A DNA stretch of 64,000 bases, taken from Adineta vaga (taxonomy: Eukaryota > Rotifera). The position numbers and the translations under genes were made by a program. The notes beneath the pieces are model-generated. The model was not told the origin of the DNA. It worked only from the letters and a program-made list of their open reading frames with translations, and did no database searches. Within the stretch, counting starts at the first letter, position 1. Each line of letters begins with the position of its first letter. Of this stretch, positions 1 to 12,158 are shown one piece after another. The stretch lies in NCBI GenBank assembly GCA_021613535.1, contig CP075495.1, positions 6,758,001 through 6,822,000 on the forward strand, in the 5' to 3' direction.

Positions 1-881
1 GACTTCACTAGAGAAAGACTATTCCAATTTAAATCTACAATTAGAAACAGAAAATAGTTATTTGTCAGATCATGAATTAAGACATAAACGAGAAGTGTAA
101 ACGAACGAAAAACTGAAAATGATTGTTCTTAATAAAACCCCCGCATGTTTGTTTCATTTAGTGAACTTGTTAAACAACGACAAGCTTCACCGACTGGTAC
201 AGCTACATCCGTGAATATTGTTGAAACAGCTGTTGATTTAGAAGATCGTTTAGCTAAAGAATTTTCTAATTTTCAATTTATGTCAAGAGAAACAGGTATG
301 TAACATGTGTTTCTTTTTCTTGATTTTCATTTATTTCAATATTTATTCTTCTAGAGGATGATAAAACAAATAATCTTCGTAGTCATAATCGTAAACTTGA
401 TGATAATTTGTTATTGATTGTTCAACAAAAAGATAATCAAATAGATAAAGATGAATGGATTTTTCCGGAGAAAAACTATGATGGTGAACCATCTTTACGA
501 GCAGTATGTCATTGATATATTCAACAATCATGTGAAATATATTTCTATTGGTATTAGGTTATTGAACAACTGATTCCTACATGTGGAAATCTTCATGTTC
601 AAATAGCAGGTAATGCACCATTAGCATGCTATAAAAATGATGCAGATACATCTTCGAAAAAAGTAAGACAAATATCAGAAAATATTTCGTTTCATTAAAT
701 ATGTTCTCTTACATAGATTTTCTTCTACAAAGCTGAATATCTAGCTGGTGTTGTGAAACAATTTTCTACTTTGAAATCATCTCCATATAAAGATCATGCA
801 TGGGTAACTCATGCAGATCTTCCCAAATATTTGTCACCATCATATTATAAAGCTGTCAAAGATATGTTGTTTGTGTTCTAA
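1..881 (+). CDS. MRPL46: Mitochondrial ribosomal protein L46 (3' part, 5 exons)
   Basis: This is a protein of the mitochondrial large ribosomal subunit with a Nudix-like fold. The window opens inside the gene. Exons are 1-96, 162-295, 355-503, 558-662 and 717-881, giving 215 residues after the first base. Family landmarks occur in order: SYLSDHELR near the start (vertebrate L46 has SLYSDHELR), DLEDRLAKEF, NRKLDDNLLLIV, GNAPLACY, IFFYKAEYLAG, and a tail HAWVTHADLPKYLSPSYY that matches the vertebrate VWVTKDELGDYLKPKY. The C-terminus is complete, and the N-terminal mitochondrial targeting part lies upstream of the window. A poly(A) signal follows 27 bases after the stop. The identification rests on remembered family sequence, but the ordered matches make it firm. 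Confidence 0.93.
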
Positions 882-907
882 GGAAGAAAAACGTTCTCTC
901 TAGGATA

Positions 908-913
908 AATAAA
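908..913 (+). terminator. Poly(A) signal of MRPL46
   Basis: AATAAA lies 27 bases past the MRPL46 stop. The rest of 882-1233 is AT-rich and lies between two convergent genes. I see no other feature in it. Confidence 0.55.
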
Positions 914-1233
914 TATATTATTAGAAAACAATTATGTTTTATTTTAGTATATACACAAGAAGGATCCAGAAGCACTCGTATCTCTCTTTGAGATCATTTA
1001 TAAATAGAATGATAGATTCACTGAATATTGGTGGTTTTAAATCATAGTACAGATTTACCTTTGGTAGTATTCTTTCTTCTAACTATGCTATACGAAATGA
1101 AATAAACAAGATTGATATTTATACATGTTCATACTCTCTCAAGATGATATCTTCATCAAAAATTGTATAACATATAACAATTAAATTTTGTAACTTTCTT
1201 TTATTACAGAAGTCTTTAGAATAGAAGAAAGAT

Positions 1234-2544
1234 TTAAATACTAAATATACTACAGATAGCAAAAAGCATCATGGATATAAAGTATTTATTACCATTGCCA
1301 GTAGCTCGATCATATTGTACTTGATACAATCGATTATTTCCATCTTCACTAAATAGTAAACTTCCATCCTTTAATACTAATAATCCAACAGGTCTTCCAA
1401 ATGTTTTTGGTCCTGATGGTTCTGTCAGAAATCCATAGACGAAATCTTCGTAATATCCCATTGGACGATTGGTGTCTTTGTTAAATGGAATAAAAACAAT
1501 CTTATAACCGGTTCCTTCATTTTTATTCCATGATCCATGTAATGCAGCGAATGCACCATTTCTATATCGATCAGGAAATTGTGAACCATTATAGAAAAGC
1601 ATATCGAGAACTGCTGAATGAGCTTGAAAAAGAACATCTGGTGTTTGTGTTTTTGATACTAGATCCGGTCGTTCACTTGTTCCATTTGGAAAACGTCGTC
1701 GTGGATCGATCAAAGTTGAGCTAAGATACGCATAAGGCCAACCAAAAAATTGATTTTCTTGTACGCGTGTAAAAAAATCCGGTACAAGATCATCACCGAG
1801 AAGATCACGTTCTTGACAAGCAACATATAAATCATTTGTTACTGGATGATATGCCAATGCTGTAGGATTACGAAGCCCATCAGCGAATGTTCTCTGGTTT
1901 CTTCCATCGAGATTTGCTTGTTGAATCGATGCTCGTGGTGAATCTTCGATATTAACATTCGATCCTGAACCAATACCAACCAAAAGTTCATTGAGAGATC
2001 TTGTTAATACAAGCGATCGTGTCCAATGACCAGTTCTAGCATAAGTCATGATTACATCACCGGTGCCTTCAATTTTTCGACTACCAGTTGTCCATGAATA
2101 ACGACGTAGTGCGTCTCGATTACCAACATAAAAGAAATTGTTAAGAAAAGCCATTCCATAAGGTCGACTCAGATTATTTGAAGCGTTAGCAAATGTCATT
2201 CGTTGATCTGGATATCCATCATTATCTGTATCGATCAAACAGGAGATGCGATCAATAGATGATTCAGCCACGATTATATCACCAGAAGGTGTATAGATCA
2301 AAGTTCGTGGCTGTATGAGATCTTGAAAGTAAGGTTTGACCGAAAATCCAGTTGGTACAAGAAGTTCAGGATCTGTTGGTATAGGAATAACAATTGCATT
2401 CTTGTTAGCCGATTCATTAGCATTAGGCAATGGGAGATTGTTTACTGTGATTTTAATTGCTTGCGGTACAAATGTAACGTTTCGCGTATGAATTTGTTTG
2501 AAACAAATGATAAATATAACGTAGAAGTACATGAAAACCTGCAT
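1234..2544 (-). CDS. Secreted PQQ-type sugar (glucose/sorbosone-like) dehydrogenase, intronless
   Basis: This is a six-bladed beta-propeller of the soluble PQQ-dependent sugar dehydrogenase family, predicted to oxidise an aldose or related sugar outside the cell. The frame is open from 2601. I start at Met 2544 because the next residues, MQVFMYFYVIFIICF, form a signal peptide; the resulting protein is 436 residues. Family signatures appear in order: GFSVKPYFQDLIQPRTLIY, AESSIDRI, RPYGMAF, GHWTRSLV, VGIGSGSNV, GLRNPTALAYHP, ERDLLGDDL, FFGWPYAY, AALHGSWN, FGRPVGLLV and LLFSEDGNNRLYQV. The His, Arg-Asn and acidic loops match those that bind PQQ and calcium in bacterial enzymes. The C-terminus is hydrophobic (FISMMLFAICSIFSI), suggesting a GPI-type anchor signal. 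It has no intron, unlike nearly all neighbours, and the closest family members I know are bacterial and fungal. Substrate and PQQ dependence are inferred. Confidence 0.85.
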   Translation of the reverse strand: MQVFMYFYVIFIICFKQIHTRNVTFVPQAIKITVNNLPLPNANESANKNAIVIPIPTDPELLVPTGFSVKPYFQDLIQPRTLIYTPSGDIIVAESSIDRISCLIDTDNDGYPDQRMTFANASNNLSRPYGMAFLNNFFYVGNRDALRRYSWTTGSRKIEGTGDVIMTYARTGHWTRSLVLTRSLNELLVGIGSGSNVNIEDSPRASIQQANLDGRNQRTFADGLRNPTALAYHPVTNDLYVACQERDLLGDDLVPDFFTRVQENQFFGWPYAYLSSTLIDPRRRFPNGTSERPDLVSKTQTPDVLFQAHSAVLDMLFYNGSQFPDRYRNGAFAALHGSWNKNEGTGYKIVFIPFNKDTNRPMGYYEDFVYGFLTEPSGPKTFGRPVGLLVLKDGSLLFSEDGNNRLYQVQYDRATGNGNKYFISMMLFAICSIFSI

Positions 2545-3370
2545 TTCTTGTCTTATGTTTCTTCTATAAATTTCAACGGAAAAAGGACAAAATATTTTCA
2601 ATGCAGTACTTTATAAATGTTAAAAAAAGAACAAAATACGTACTCAAATAGTGAATGACTAAGCAAATTTAATCCTTATCATGCTGTATGCAAGTATGTT
2701 CTGTTAGTAATAGAACTTCACCTTGATATTAAAGAACAAACTTCGTTCGTTTTCTTATTTTAACGACTGTTCTATTTTGTTTTCAATCGATTAAAGTTAA
2801 AGTAATCGTATTATTTCTATATCTAATAATAAAGAACTATATTTATTTTCAAATGTCAAGTAGAATTCTCTAAGATTTTTCATCCTAGGAGAGTGAGAGA
2901 GAGAGAGATGATCTCTTACCACATAAGTGAAATGTGTTTTCGAGTGAAGTACAACAAAAGAATAGGATTGATCAAAATGATATTAGAAATATACATATAC
3001 GTTGTATTTATCTCGTCTCATTTACTTTTTGAAAAACAATATACTTTTTTTGCTTCACTATTTCCATCATTTATAGCTCTATAAATGGCAAAAGATAATA
3101 AAGCTTTTTAATTTGAAAAATGATAAACTTTGTCTTTTACTAAAATAGAATCGATCGTTTGTTCGATACATAGTTTTCCTAGTTTATGCTTCAAATTAAA
3201 AGTTTAGTCTTTCATATGTATTGAATAATACTTTGCATTGATTTTTCTATTTTTGTTAAAAAATAAATACGACGATTCATATAAACCAGTAGTATAGCTT
3301 ACTCTCATTCCATTATTATGGACAAAGTTCGTATCACAATCTGTTGTTGAAATTTCATATTCAATTTGTT

Positions 3371-3379
3371 TATATAAAG
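3371..3379 (+). promoter_or_regulatory. Candidate TATA box
   Basis: TATATAAAG is followed by a GC-containing patch (GGCGGAG), which is unusual in this AT-rich stretch. No coding exon follows closely, so it could only serve a distant start or a noncoding RNA. This is weak evidence. Confidence 0.2.
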
Positions 3380-4357
3380 AGGCGGAGTTGAAACGTTTGT
3401 GTGGTAAGGCTTGCTATTTATTCCAGTCGTCTGCTCTTCTGATTCATTTGTTTTGATTTAAAATCACATCTTTGTTTTCTAAATTCACATTGAAATTAAA
3501 TAGACCATTGTATGAACACAATTAAGGGCATTGACCGTAAAAAATAATATACTAACACATGATGTTCGACTTATTTCGATCCAAGAGTTCATTTTGATCA
3601 CAATATACCTTCACTATCTAGATATACGTATATTACTAACATAATTTATTAACAATCTATTTTGTAGTTTATTTATTTTGACATTCTACCTTACTTATTA
3701 AACCTAATCATATTTATTCAGAAAAGAAAATCTTATCGAAGAATCTCAATTGTATTATGTAATAATACAAATCGATCTCTCGTTTATGGTCATCGGAGAG
3801 TTAATAAACAGAACAACGATAATTAAAATTCATATCGAAGAAACTTGAACGTTAGGTAATCGTCCAGATCACTAAATTTATCAAGATTGAAAAAGAAATC
3901 ATTTGCAGATTGTTGAACATGACGAATTATGTATATGTATTGCCAAATAGAACGGAAGAATGGAACATTTAACTCTTTGTGATAGTAAAGATGTGATGGC
4001 TTTCATCTATATGGTAATCATTAAAAGTTAAATTGAACATTAACAAAACGTTTTTGATTATATTTCATGCTTATAATAATTTTCATACATAAACATTTTA
4101 ACACATTGTCTATTCAGTTAAACTATGTTGATATCTAAGTCGGAGAAATCGATACAGAAATTTTTCCTTTTGTTCTCTATGTCGTTTTATACTTCACGCT
4201 TTCATTGAAAATCATGCATTCGTCTTGTATAATCGATATACTATTTTTAGGGATGCATTTTTTTTTCTAAAATATTTAATCACAGCATATACAGCAAAGT
4301 AAAAGAAACAACTAACGACATGAGTGGCTTATTCCAGCCTCCGATAACATATTTCTG

Positions 4358-4386
4358 ATTGGTCAAGCTATTTGATTGATATAAAG
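4358..4386 (+). promoter_or_regulatory. Candidate core promoter: inverted CCAAT box plus TATA
   Basis: ATTGG (CCAAT on the other strand) at 4358-4362 is followed by TATAAAG at 4380-4386. The nearest downstream gene on this strand is ERM at 6929, so a noncoding first exon would be needed. The pattern is seen, but the role is a guess. Confidence 0.22.
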
Positions 4387-6928
4387 AAGTTTAAATGAGT
4401 CACTCAGGTGTGTAAGAAATAGTCATTCATTCTTTCGTTCGTGTTTTGTCAGCATATTGTATCTTTATATACGTCATCATTGTTTATGTTTTATAAATCA
4501 TCGTAAATTAATCAGGATTTGAATGAACAATATATTCTTTCTTATCAGGTTTGTGTTTTATTTTGTAATGTTTCTTAATTAAAACATGACTGTTTATCTC
4601 AGTAAATCATCCATTTTCCTATTTTCTCTTTTATAACTTGTCAAAAATATGTCTTTATACATCGTTTGTGTATCTACATATATTTTATTGTATTTACACC
4701 TTCAAGGCATATACATACGTATTTGTCTCAAGTTGTGACAAGAGCCAAACCAATTCATGCTTTGTTTTCTCTGTCTGTCCTCAAGATCGGTCATTCATTA
4801 TTTTTCTTTTGTCTCGTTTTTCTGTCGCAGACGACACTGAATAAATTAGTTCGATCGATACCATTTATTTATTTCAATTTTCTTTTTATCTTGAATAGTC
4901 GAATAGAAAGATAAAATTGTACAAAAATGACACGTTATCATCAAATAGGTACACACAAAGACACGTTCCTTCGTACTCGACCTCATTAGAAGGAGAAGAA
5001 GAAGAAACAACGTATACTTCTAGTATCGTTTGTCCGTTCATTCTTCTCATTCTTTTCTCTTTCTCCTTCATCGTACAATATAGGTACACAAAATTCTCTC
5101 TTTCGTTGTAGTAAATTAATGGTTGAAATCTTACGAGCCCTCATCGACGCCGCTGTTCGTCTGTATTATTTGTTGTGTATCTGTCTGCTGCTTCTCTTTC
5201 GTTTTCTCTCTTTCTCACACATAATTGACTTTCGTCTTATCTCTCTTTTTTCCTCGCTCGAACTCTCTCTCTCCCTCTTTTTTTCTTCCCTTCTTTTTAG
5301 TTGTTTGTTCACCCTATTGCTTTTGTTAAAACGGCGGCAATAGTGGATACTACTGTCTTAAGATAAATGCGAAACAACATGCGTGAGACTTAATCCTCGA
5401 TACATGTAAAAAAAAAGAAAGAAGATCACTGCTATTTATTTAGAATGGTGAATTATTTTTTCTTTTTTCGTTAATTTTTATCGTCGATGTTTTTTTTCGA
5501 TTTTCGTAAGAAAACAACAACAACAAAATGTTTTCGTGTACATATATTTTACTTATGCATTTATATGTAATTGAGTAAGTTTAATATTTATTATGTAATG
5601 TTTACATGGAGTTGAATAGATGAATACTGTGAACATAATTCGATAGTCTGTGTATTCGCGTGTTATACTTTAATTACATATTGCACTGGCAGTAACTACA
5701 CAATTGACCTGAATATAAAACAAGGAAAAAGAATAATGGGTCATAAAATCGATGAGAAATGCAAGACGATGATACGGTTGTAGTGATACTATCGATTTAA
5801 AACAACGTTTAATTTCATCGATTTCACATCGATAAAAATTGAACATTTGCATTCATATGGATGCACGAGTAGGTCAAGATGATGCACACGTTTTTTGTTC
5901 TCTAATTAATCTTTTTATTTTGATTTGTTTTTTTTTACTTTTTGAAAAATGAATCACTAAGAAGTATTGAGTAGAAAAGGATTATTTGAGAAAATTTTAT
6001 TGATAAAATGCATAATAAACATTTTTATCTAATGAATCAAAGGTTATATGAAATCCTTTAGTATGTTACAAAGAATGACAGGAATATGGCCTTCAACCTT
6101 CTTTTTTTCACACGCGATCACGTCTTAAGTGAGTTTCTTACCAAAAAATATTTTACATTTTTGTCGTTATATTCACTTTGTTTTAACAATCATCTCATTC
6201 TTTTCGCGTTTTTTCTTCTAGTTTTATTATTCAGCAGATATTGAGATATCTGCGACAGATTATATGTGTACGTATGTCTCGAAACGAGTACTAAAACAAA
6301 AATTCTCTCTCTAGTTATATTCTTCTTCTATTCACATGATAAATTTAAGATAATCTTCATTTTTCTCTCTTATGTCTTCAAGAATTTGTACATTTTTTGA
6401 TGTACTAGCACGTGCGTTATGTTCGAAAATTATATCTCATGATCCTTTTCTGCTAACAATCAGTCGATCGGTCGGCCACACACGAACCTGGTCATGGTTA
6501 CTCCGTGTTATGTCATATTTGTTCATATGTTGTACGCCCATTTTTTTATTCGTCGTCTTAGCTCATATAACGAAACACATCTTCTATTCACTGAGATTTG
6601 TCTTTAGGCAATATTACTATTGCACTGTGATGTTAGTCAGCGAAATATTATACTTCAGAATATGACCACGACAATGAATCACCGTTGTTTTTCTTTTAGT
6701 GAATTAAACAGCAGCAACAGCACTGTTGATATACATTGCATTTCTTTTCCTCCTTCTCCTCCTCCTTCAAGCTCCTTTTTTTCTCTTTTCTCTATTCAGT
6801 CATTCGTTTCAGATAAACGCACATATACATTGTGGACGACGACGGATAGACGATATCTCTATGTATAAAATATTGTAAAACAATAACGATTCAACTTTCA
6901 AATAGAATATACAAACAAAACTTCAACA

Positions 6929-9900
6929 ATGTCACCAAAAGCCGTAAGTTGATTTATTAAAATTATTATTTTTTGTTGTCATCGTTGTTGCTGTTATCGG
7001 TTTTTTAATACAGGATGAAAATAATGTTTGAAAAAAAGTTAATTTTCTCCTTTGCGATGATGTTTGTTGATTAAGAATTCGTTGATCATTTTGTCGATTA
7101 ATTAGATGAATTTGAATTTTCGATTTTTTTTCTTGAGTTATATTTTCTATTGAACTAAACGATTCCGTTTCATCTAAAGGTGTAGGATTTGATGAGTCAA
7201 TTTGATTGATATTCGGATATATTTTTGTCATGACTCGTAGTTGTAATTTGATATAGAGTTTAGTATTCATCGAATTTTTTAATGGATAGGCTCGATTAAC
7301 AGACCAATCTTTTTCTTCGAGAAGTGTTTTGATCGAAAATTCGATTGTACCAATGAGATGATTCTTATTATTTGAATCGTTGATATTAATTTGTAATAAT
7401 GATTGTTCAGGATTAACAAGCATAAACATGAAACTTTTCATCCAACATGGATTGGTTGAATTTTTAATTATTGAAGTTTTCTCTTCATAATTATCGATCT
7501 TAATTGAACAAAATGGATAAGGTTGAAGAGCTTTTCCATGTTGAGTTGATGGTAATTGTTCGGCTCGTTCAATATAAACGATTAGTAATGATGTAGATAA
7601 TGTATGAGACGTTTTTGATAGCATCATTTGAATATGTTCTTGATTTATTTGTTGAATTTGTTGGAAATAATCACGATTTGTTGAGAGATAAAACCAATTC
7701 ATACGAATATGTATAGTCGAATTATTCGTACCAGCTAAATCATACCATTGATCGAGTAGATCATTTTTATCTTTAATACTTTCAATAGGAATATTTATTG
7801 TACCAATATAATCATCCGAACCAAGATCAGCATCGAATATAGATATCTATAGCTCTCAAAAATATCGATTGTAATGAGTTCATTACTACTATTTCATTCT
7901 TTCCGGACCCGTTAGCTGTTAATGAAGACTATCAATTAGATGAAAGATCTAGATCAATCTTATATGTACAACTATGGTCGTTTACTAGAATAAGTAACTT
8001 ATCTTCCTGTACCATAGATTAATAGTATTAGATAGAAGAACGATTCGTGTTTGATTGAGAATAAAACACATACCTGAAGTTGTTGTGTGTTGGATTCTTC
8101 AATAGGTATTTCAAATGTTTCATACCATTTGGGATTGTTATGCCTTTGTTTATGTGTTTTTAATTTATATTGTCCAACACTAATTGTAACAAAAGCATCA
8201 ATAGTATGTTTTGTTAGAACTAATGAATTATCAAGTTTTGGAAGATGTTTTGCTTCAATAATATCGATTCGTAGTATTCCATCAGGTCGAGGAATTTTCA
8301 ATTGATTAATATCGATTTCATTCATAAAGGCAATGATTAATCGATTAGGTATAACAATACTTGATTGTAAGATACGTTCTAATGATAACATCAGTAAATT
8401 ATGTAAACCTGGAATTTCAATAATATTTGCGATATCAGTTAAATCAAAATCGATTGTTGGTGTACGTAGAAAAAAGACTTCTAAAGCACCAACAAACGGG
8501 ATTTTTGATACAATTGATTTAAGAATAATTCGTAATTCTCCATGTAGATACAATGATTTTATGCCAGCTTTTAAACTATGGTACTTCATTTTAATTTGCA
8601 TATCACCACCATAGAAAAATTCCGTATCAAGAATAATTTCATCCGATCGAATATTCTCTGTATAAATCTTAATTCCACCTAAGCGCGGTGGAAAATCGCC
8701 GAAATCAATACGTTCAAATGAAAGACTGGAGATTTGTTTTTTAATTTCTGGTTCAATCGTATTTTTAACAAGTTTTTGTACATAATCAGAGATTGTCGGC
8801 CATAATTGTGCAATAAATTTATTTAACCATTCACATCGATCAAAATCCGGATAGGAAATCCATGATGGGAATTCATTTAGACGTTTTTCAATTGCTGGAC
8901 GTACATCAGTTGTTAATTCTTCGAAGAAGTTTATACGTTCAAGACGTAATAAATGAAATCGCCGTTCGATTGTTTCTAGAAAAGCAAATAGAATTAACCA
9001 AATCAATGAAAGACCATATCGACCAAAGAACCAAAATAGAATTGAATAGATTAAACATCGTAGAAATATTTTCACTAGATTATAAATATCAAATAGAATC
9101 GTTTTAAGATCATGTTGAATTGTTGTCTTCAATTTTTTTCGATTGATTTTTTTCATTTACGAAAAATATGTTTCATAGGAAAAAATAAAAGCGCTTTTCT
9201 TTTCAGGTCAATGTACGAGTACTTACTATGGACTCGGAACTCGAGTTTGCCATTCAACCAAATACTACCGGCAAACAACTTTTTGATCAAGTAAGTTCGA
9301 TCTAGTCAAGCGGGATAAAATGAAAGATAGAAAAGGTTCGATACTGATTCTTATCATTCAATGCAGACTGTTATTTCCGACTGTTCTTTTAACTAACATA
9401 TGGAGAGTTCGTCTGCTAGAATAAATTTTGAAGAGATCTTCTTTTCTATAAATATTTGATTTTCAAATGTTTAGTTTCTAAATCTCTTCTACATCTAAAT
9501 GTTTTTATTTAGGTCGTTAAAACGATTGCTCTTCGTGAAATCTGGTTTTTTGGCCTTCAATATACTGATTCAAAAGACTTTCCATGTTGGTTAAAATTAA
9601 ACAAAAAAGTTCTAGGTCAAGATATCAAAAAGAGTTCATCGCAACCATTAACATTTAAATTTCGTGCTCGTTTCTTTCCTGAAGAAGTCTCTGAAGAACT
9701 TATTCAAGAAATAACACAAGTAGGAAGGAAATTCTATTTATTGAAGAAAACAAACATTTCTATATCATTTTTGTGTTTGTCTTTTAAATAGAAACTTTTC
9801 TTTCTTCAAGTAAAAGAATCGATTCTTACGGATGAAATCTATTGTCCACCTGAAACATGTGTTCTTCTTGCATCTTATGCAATGCAAGCAAAACATGGAG

Positions 9901-12158
9901 ATTTTAATGAAGAAATACATCGACCAGGATCATTAGTTAATGAACGTCTGTTACCTAAACGTGTTATGGAACAATTTCAATTATCACCTGAAGAATGGGA
10001 AAAACGAGTAGTTAATTGGTGGAAGGAACATCGAGGAATGCTCAAGTAAATGATTTTCATTGTTGAATTAATTTAAATTCGTGGATTTTATTTTAGAGAA
10101 GAAGCAATGCTTGAATATCTTAAAATTGCTCAAGATTTGGAAATGTATGGTGTTAATTATTTTGATATTCGTAATAAGAAAGGAACTGAACTTTATCTTG
10201 GTGTTGATGCTCTTGGCCTTAATATTTATGACAAACAAGACAAGTATAAAACAATAAAAAAAAAAGTTCTTCTTCGTTCTATTCTACTTGTCTCCAATTT
10301 AGATTAACACCTAAAATTGGTTTTCCATGGAGTGAAATACGAAATATTTCATTTAATGACAAGAAATTCGTAATTAAACCAATGGAAAAAAAATCACCCG
10401 ATTTCATTTTCTATGCACCAAGACTTCGTATCAATCGACGAATTTTATCACTTTGTATGGGCAATCATGAATTATATATGCGTCGTCGAAAGACTGATTC
10501 AATTGAAGTACAACAAATGAAAGCACAAGCACAAGAAGAAAAATTAGCTCGTCTTCAAGAACGGTAGATTTTCTTGTTTAATTTTTCTTTCAAATATATT
10601 GTTTTGATCTATGTAGAGAACGAATTCAAGCTGAAATTGATCGTCGTAAACAGGCTGAACAAGAACGTGAAGCAATGAGAAGAAAAGTTGAAGATCTTGA
10701 ACGAAATGCAGCTGAAGCTAGACGAGGTAAGAAGGATTTCTGATCTATCTTAGTGTTTTAATTTAATTTAGAAATCTATCAAGATGATTTATAACTAAGA
10801 GTGTATGTGAGATGCTATATTTCAAAAAAAATCTTTGATTTCGGTTATAAGTTTCCTCTTTTCTATTTCACATTGTTTGAATATTTGCTGATGATTTTTG
10901 TTTGGTTTTTATTTTCCATTGAATTGATTTCGAAAACTTTAATAGATAAAATGATGTGTTTTTGTTGTTTATAGCTTTGGAAGATCAAAGTCGAATAACC
11001 AAAGAATTAGAAGAAAAACGAAAACAAGCGGAAGATGCACAATCACGTTTGAAACAAGAACGAGAAGAAGCGGAAAAAGAACATGAAAGAATGATGGAAC
11101 GTGTTCGATATGAACAAGAAGAAAAGGATAAAATTGTACGTTTAACAAATTAAGAATGAAATCCTTGTTATTCATTAACACGTTTTCATTGCCGTAACAC
11201 ATAATCTTGACGATTTGTTCATTTGTTTTAGGTTCAAGAAATTGAAGAAGCTCGCCGATTAGCCGAACAAAAAGCTATAGAAGCTCAACAAAAAGAGAAT
11301 GAAGCACGAGAGCTTGAAGAACAATTACGTGAAGCAAAAATGAGAGTAAGTCAAAACGATTTTATATTGAATAGAAAAGACATTTTTTTATTCGATTACA
11401 GAAATTGGTAATTTATACATTTTCTTGTAAACTAATATGAGCAAATGAAAGCATTATCTCCTTTTCTGCATGAGATATGCATCTATACGTATATAAATGA
11501 TCTTCTTATTCTTCTTTTAGTATCGTCATAAAAAACGAGGACATTCTCGTCCTTGGGTAGGCTTTTGTTTTTCGAATAAATAAAAGGGAAAAGGAAAATG
11601 TTCACACCATAACCTATCTAGAATTTTCTTGTAAAGATCAATTCTCATCACTATTGTGCATTTTAGGTACTTCAAAGTCAACAACAACAACCGAATAATA
11701 ATCATCATTATATGGAACATCCCGGCGAATACGGTAATCCTATAGAAGATGAAGAAAGTGATGAAGAAGATAACAGTACAACTCGTAATGGACGAGGTAA
11801 TACAAGAATAATATCAATTTTTAAGTCTTCTCTTTCATTTCCTAGGCGTTGAACTTCGTACTAATGAATATGCTTCACGTCATGAAGAAAATCGTTTAAC
11901 TGCAACAACAAAAGATCATAATATGAAACGAAAACTTGAAGTAGGAAATAGTTCTTCTTATCATTTCATTATACGTTTGTTTTCTATCTTTAGGCACTCA
12001 AAGATGAATTGGGTTCTGTTCAAAATTCCAACAAGGTCACTGAAAATGATCGTTTACATCAACAAAATGTTGCATCAGGTCGAGATAAATACAAAACATT
12101 GAAAATGATACGACAGGGCAATACGAAAAAACGTATCGACGAATTTGAATCTATGTAA
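6929..12158 (+). CDS. ERM protein (ezrin/radixin/moesin), 13 coding exons
   Basis: This protein links cortical actin to plasma-membrane proteins. Exons are 6929-6943, 9207-9290, 9513-9719, 9792-10045, 10097-10243, 10303-10563, 10617-10726, 10975-11135, 11232-11345, 11521-11556, 11667-11796, 11846-11940 and 11994-12158, which join to exactly 592 residues. An N-terminal FERM domain (about 1-300) carries near-invariant strings such as [52 protein letters not shown] and [12 protein letters not shown] charged alpha-helical coiled coil follows (about 300-450), then an acidic Gln/Asn-rich linker, then the actin-binding tail. The tail has [20 protein letters not shown] with the regulatory Thr and ends in EFESM. 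The first exon codes only MSPKA, and the first intron (2.26 kb) holds an antisense gene. A 36-base exon (11521-11556) inserts 12 basic residues in the linker. Ezrin, radixin and moesin cannot be told apart here. Confidence 0.95.
6932..9156 (-). CDS. Extended synaptotagmin (SMP plus two C2 domains), nested in ERM intron 1
   Basis: This is an ER-anchored tether and lipid transfer protein at ER-plasma-membrane contacts. Exons are 9156-8074 and 7846-6932, giving 665 residues. A membrane hairpin lies near residues 30-65 ([20 protein letters not shown] then [12 protein letters not shown]). An SMP lipid-binding domain follows (about 75-285; [52 protein letters not shown]). A C2 domain begins at [15 protein letters not shown] and is split by the intron before [14 protein letters not shown] second C2 domain begins at [13 protein letters not shown]. 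The C-terminal tail is Ser/Lys-rich and unlike known family tails. The whole gene lies opposite ERM intron 1, and its last 12 coding bases lie opposite ERM exon 1. Vertebrate E-Syts have three to five C2 domains, so this is a short form; a further spliced 3' exon cannot be excluded. Confidence 0.88.

Larger units (their letters stand above)
2602..6928. other. 4.3-kb stretch without a recognised gene
   Basis: This AT-rich stretch contains only short open frames with no recognisable protein. From about 4600 to 6850 it is pyrimidine-rich on the + strand (tracts of TTTCTCTCTC type), the look of 5' untranslated or promoter DNA for the ERM gene that starts at 6929. A short GA repeat lies at 2889-2909. 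Two TATA-like elements are listed separately. I found no tRNA, transposon or repeat array. Confidence 0.5.

Noticed and set aside
2893-5343. Several short plus-strand frames (for example 5119-5343)
   Set aside because: Hydrophobic Leu/Phe/Ser-rich translations come from pyrimidine-rich DNA; no start context, domain or splice support.
8087-9294. Plus-strand open frames opposite the SMP and C2 region
   Set aside because: They are antisense shadows of the E-Syt exons, with no domain and no splice logic.
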